Source of the DNA: Faecalicatena contorta
Lineage (GTDB): Bacteria > Bacillota > Clostridia > Lachnospirales > Lachnospiraceae
Length of the DNA stretch: 64,000 nucleotides
Assembly: GCF_021531975.1 (NCBI RefSeq)
Contig: NZ_JAFBIY010000002.1
Location: forward strand, 62,001-126,000
Direction of reading: 5' to 3'
The position numbers were made by a program, and so were the translations under genes. Every line of letters begins with the position of its first letter. Position 1 is the stretch's first letter. Below are positions 62,756 through 64,000 of the stretch, piece by piece. The notes below the pieces were generated by a model, which did not search any database, was not told the origin of the DNA, and saw nothing but the letters and a program-made list of their open reading frames with translations.

Positions 62756-63265
62756 CTAGCCTAAGATTTCTTCAACAGATTTACCGCGAAGCTTAGCAAC
62801 TTCTTCCGGAGTCTTAACCTGACGTAATCCTTCGATTGTAGCAAGAACAACGTTCTGCTTATTGTTGGAACCAAGAGATTTTGTACGGATGTTCTTGATT
62901 CCTGCCATCTCGATTACGGCACGGGCCGGACCACCGGCGATAACTCCAGTACCTTCCGGAGCCTTCTTAAGTAATACAGAAGCTCCTCCGAATTTACCGA
63001 TAAAATCATGTGTGATACTTTCATTTTCATCTAATGCTACAGAGATGAGGTTTTTAGCCGCATCTTCTTTTCCTTTACGAATTGCTTCCGGAATTTCAGT
63101 AGCTTTTCCTAAACCTGCACCAACATGGCCATTTCCATCGCCAACAACTACTAAAGCTGTGAATCTCATATTACGGCCACCCTTAACAACTTTGGTTACA
63201 CGTTTAATTGATACTACTTTTTCATTTAATTCTAACTGACTAGCATCAATACGTTCCTGTTTCAT
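62756..63265 (-). CDS. rpsE: 30S ribosomal protein S5
   Basis: 169 residues. Double-stranded RNA-binding N-terminal domain ([40 protein letters not shown]) and C-terminal fold ([39 protein letters not shown]). Contributes to decoding accuracy. Confidence 0.98.
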   Translation of the reverse strand: MKQERIDASQLELNEKVVSIKRVTKVVKGGRNMRFTALVVVGDGNGHVGAGLGKATEIPEAIRKGKEDAAKNLISVALDENESITHDFIGKFGGASVLLKKAPEGTGVIAGGPARAVIEMAGIKNIRTKSLGSNNKQNVVLATIEGLRQVKTPEEVAKLRGKSVEEILG

Positions 63266-63279
63266 GTGTGCTCCTCCTT

Positions 63280-63648
63280 CTAGAAATTCAACCCAGCTTC
63301 TCTAGCTGCGTCTGCTAATGCCTGAATCTTACCCTGGTAAATAAATCCGCCTCTGTCAAAGACAACGTCTTTAATACCTTTCTCTAATGCCTTCTCAGCA
63401 ATCACTTTTCCCAAGTATGCTGCAGCAGCAACATCGTTCGTCTTCTCTAAGTTTGCTTTCACATCTTTCTGAAGAGTGGATGCGGAAACCAGAGTATTGT
63501 GAGCTGTATCATCAATGATCTGAGCATACATGTGATTGTTACTTCTAAATACCGCTAAACGTGGGCACTCAGCAGTACCGCTCAAACGGTTACGTAATTT
63601 TCTGTGTTTGTTAACACGAACTACACTTCTTGATTTTTTGCTAACCAT
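63280..63648 (-). CDS. rplR: 50S ribosomal protein L18
   Basis: 122 residues binding 5S rRNA. Landmarks: [37 protein letters not shown] and the C-terminal [20 protein letters not shown]. Confidence 0.98.
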   Translation of the reverse strand: MVSKKSRSVVRVNKHRKLRNRLSGTAECPRLAVFRSNNHMYAQIIDDTAHNTLVSASTLQKDVKANLEKTNDVAAAAYLGKVIAEKALEKGIKDVVFDRGGFIYQGKIQALADAAREAGLNF

Positions 63649-63665
63649 TTTTACACTCTCCTTTC

Positions 63666-64000
63666 TTATTTCTTACCTGTCTTACCGACTTTACGTCTGA
63701 TTACTTCATCAGCATACTTAATACCTTTGCCCTTATATGGCTCCGGTCTTCTCTTATCTCTGATTTCAGCCGCATACTGGCCTACTTTCTCTTTGCTGAT
63801 ACCTTTAACGATGATCTTGTTCTGTCCTTCTACAACAGTCTCAACACCTTCCGGATCGATCATCTCTACCGGGTGAGAATATCCAAGACTCAAGGTCAGC
63901 TTGTTACCGGACTTGGCTGCTCTGTAACCAACACCGTTTACTTCGAGCACCTTCTCGTATCCGTTGGATACACCGATAACCATGTTATTGATCAGAGTTC
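63666..64000 (-). CDS. rplF: 50S ribosomal protein L6, cut by the window edge
   Basis: The C-terminal part of L6 (about 110 residues: [20 protein letters not shown] ... [14 protein letters not shown] ... [28 protein letters not shown]). The frame continues through 64000 in the L6 register (TLINN before the internal Met), so the gene starts beyond the right edge and the Met at 63983 is not the real start. Confidence 0.96.
   Translation of the reverse strand, partial: TLINNMVIGVSNGYEKVLEVNGVGYRAAKSGNKLTLSLGYSHPVEMIDPEGVETVVEGQNKIIVKGISKEKVGQYAAEIRDKRRPEPYKGKGIKYADEVIRRKVGKTGKK

Overview
The window looks like a chromosomal contig from a low-GC Gram-positive anaerobe of the Clostridia, most likely a gut Lachnospiraceae (Mediterraneibacter/Dorea/Coprococcus-like; the genus is a guess). 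The reasons are a FabK-type fatty-acid operon with a FabT-like MarR regulator, fused AccD-AccA, an AdhE plus [FeFe]-hydrogenase fermentation cluster, Zn/FeS enzymes typical of anaerobes, AT-rich spacers with strong GGAGG ribosome binding sites, and the gene order of the spc/alpha ribosomal operons. Most genes lie on the minus strand.

Layout. 1-8700: a complete type I-B CRISPR-Cas operon (cas6-cas8b/cst1-cas7-cas5-cas3-cas4-cas1-cas2, all minus), followed by a leader and the first repeat of a CRISPR array that runs off the left edge. Between cas6 and the next gene is the most interesting signal here: a repeat-like half ending exactly like the CRISPR repeat, followed immediately by a 16-nt pseudo-spacer that perfectly matches a site with a CCA PAM-like trinucleotide just upstream of the -35 box of the cas promoter. 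This is the design expected of a Cas-regulating RNA (CreR-like) by which Cascade would repress its own operon. 8700-10830: accessory genes (WYL regulator, HIRAN protein, AbrB-type antitoxin with a broken PIN toxin). 10888-12161: amidohydrolase interrupted by one in-frame TGA. 12238-14600: thiamine thiazole genes thiS-thiF-thiG-thiE behind a leader with a terminator hairpin. 14692-18814: flavodoxin/ferredoxin protein, a small minus-strand transcription unit, glutamate dehydrogenase with an Lrp regulator, and purC.

18876-29730: the type II fatty acid synthesis operon (fabH-acpP-fabK-fabD-fabG-fabF-accB-fabZ-accC-accDA, an FMN-dependent nitronate monooxygenase-like protein, and a MarR/FabT-like regulator) read leftwards from one promoter bracketed by two FabT-type TTTGA-N3-TCAAA palindromes. 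29724-32850: two uncharacterised genes, an EamA-type transporter and a MerR/TipAS regulator with a textbook 19-bp-spacer promoter. 32981-39180: phosphate regulon pstSCAB-phoU-phoB-phoR. 39324-44090: LysR regulator, a 26-residue membrane peptide, a YitT membrane protein and a polar amino acid ABC transporter. Both substrate-binding lipoproteins (PstS and the amino-acid one) appear circularly permuted. 44106-48430: UppP, HAD phosphatase, a DUF1444-like protein, a PcsB/SleB-like cell-wall hydrolase and an APH-fold kinase. 48661-55090: adhE, [FeFe]-hydrogenase and an unusual flavoprotein, with a Rex-like site upstream of adhE. 55142-64000: ribosomal protein, rpoA, secY, adk, map and infA genes, ending inside rplF at the right edge, with an unusually long structured spacer before rpsM.

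Four near-perfect palindromes with a GGGGACGKRG...CCCC core (18834, 32951, 39187, 48616) form a dispersed repeat family; three sit at the stop codons of minus-strand genes and one supplies the last residues and stop of the PhoR kinase. All calls come from reading the sequence; no database search was run.
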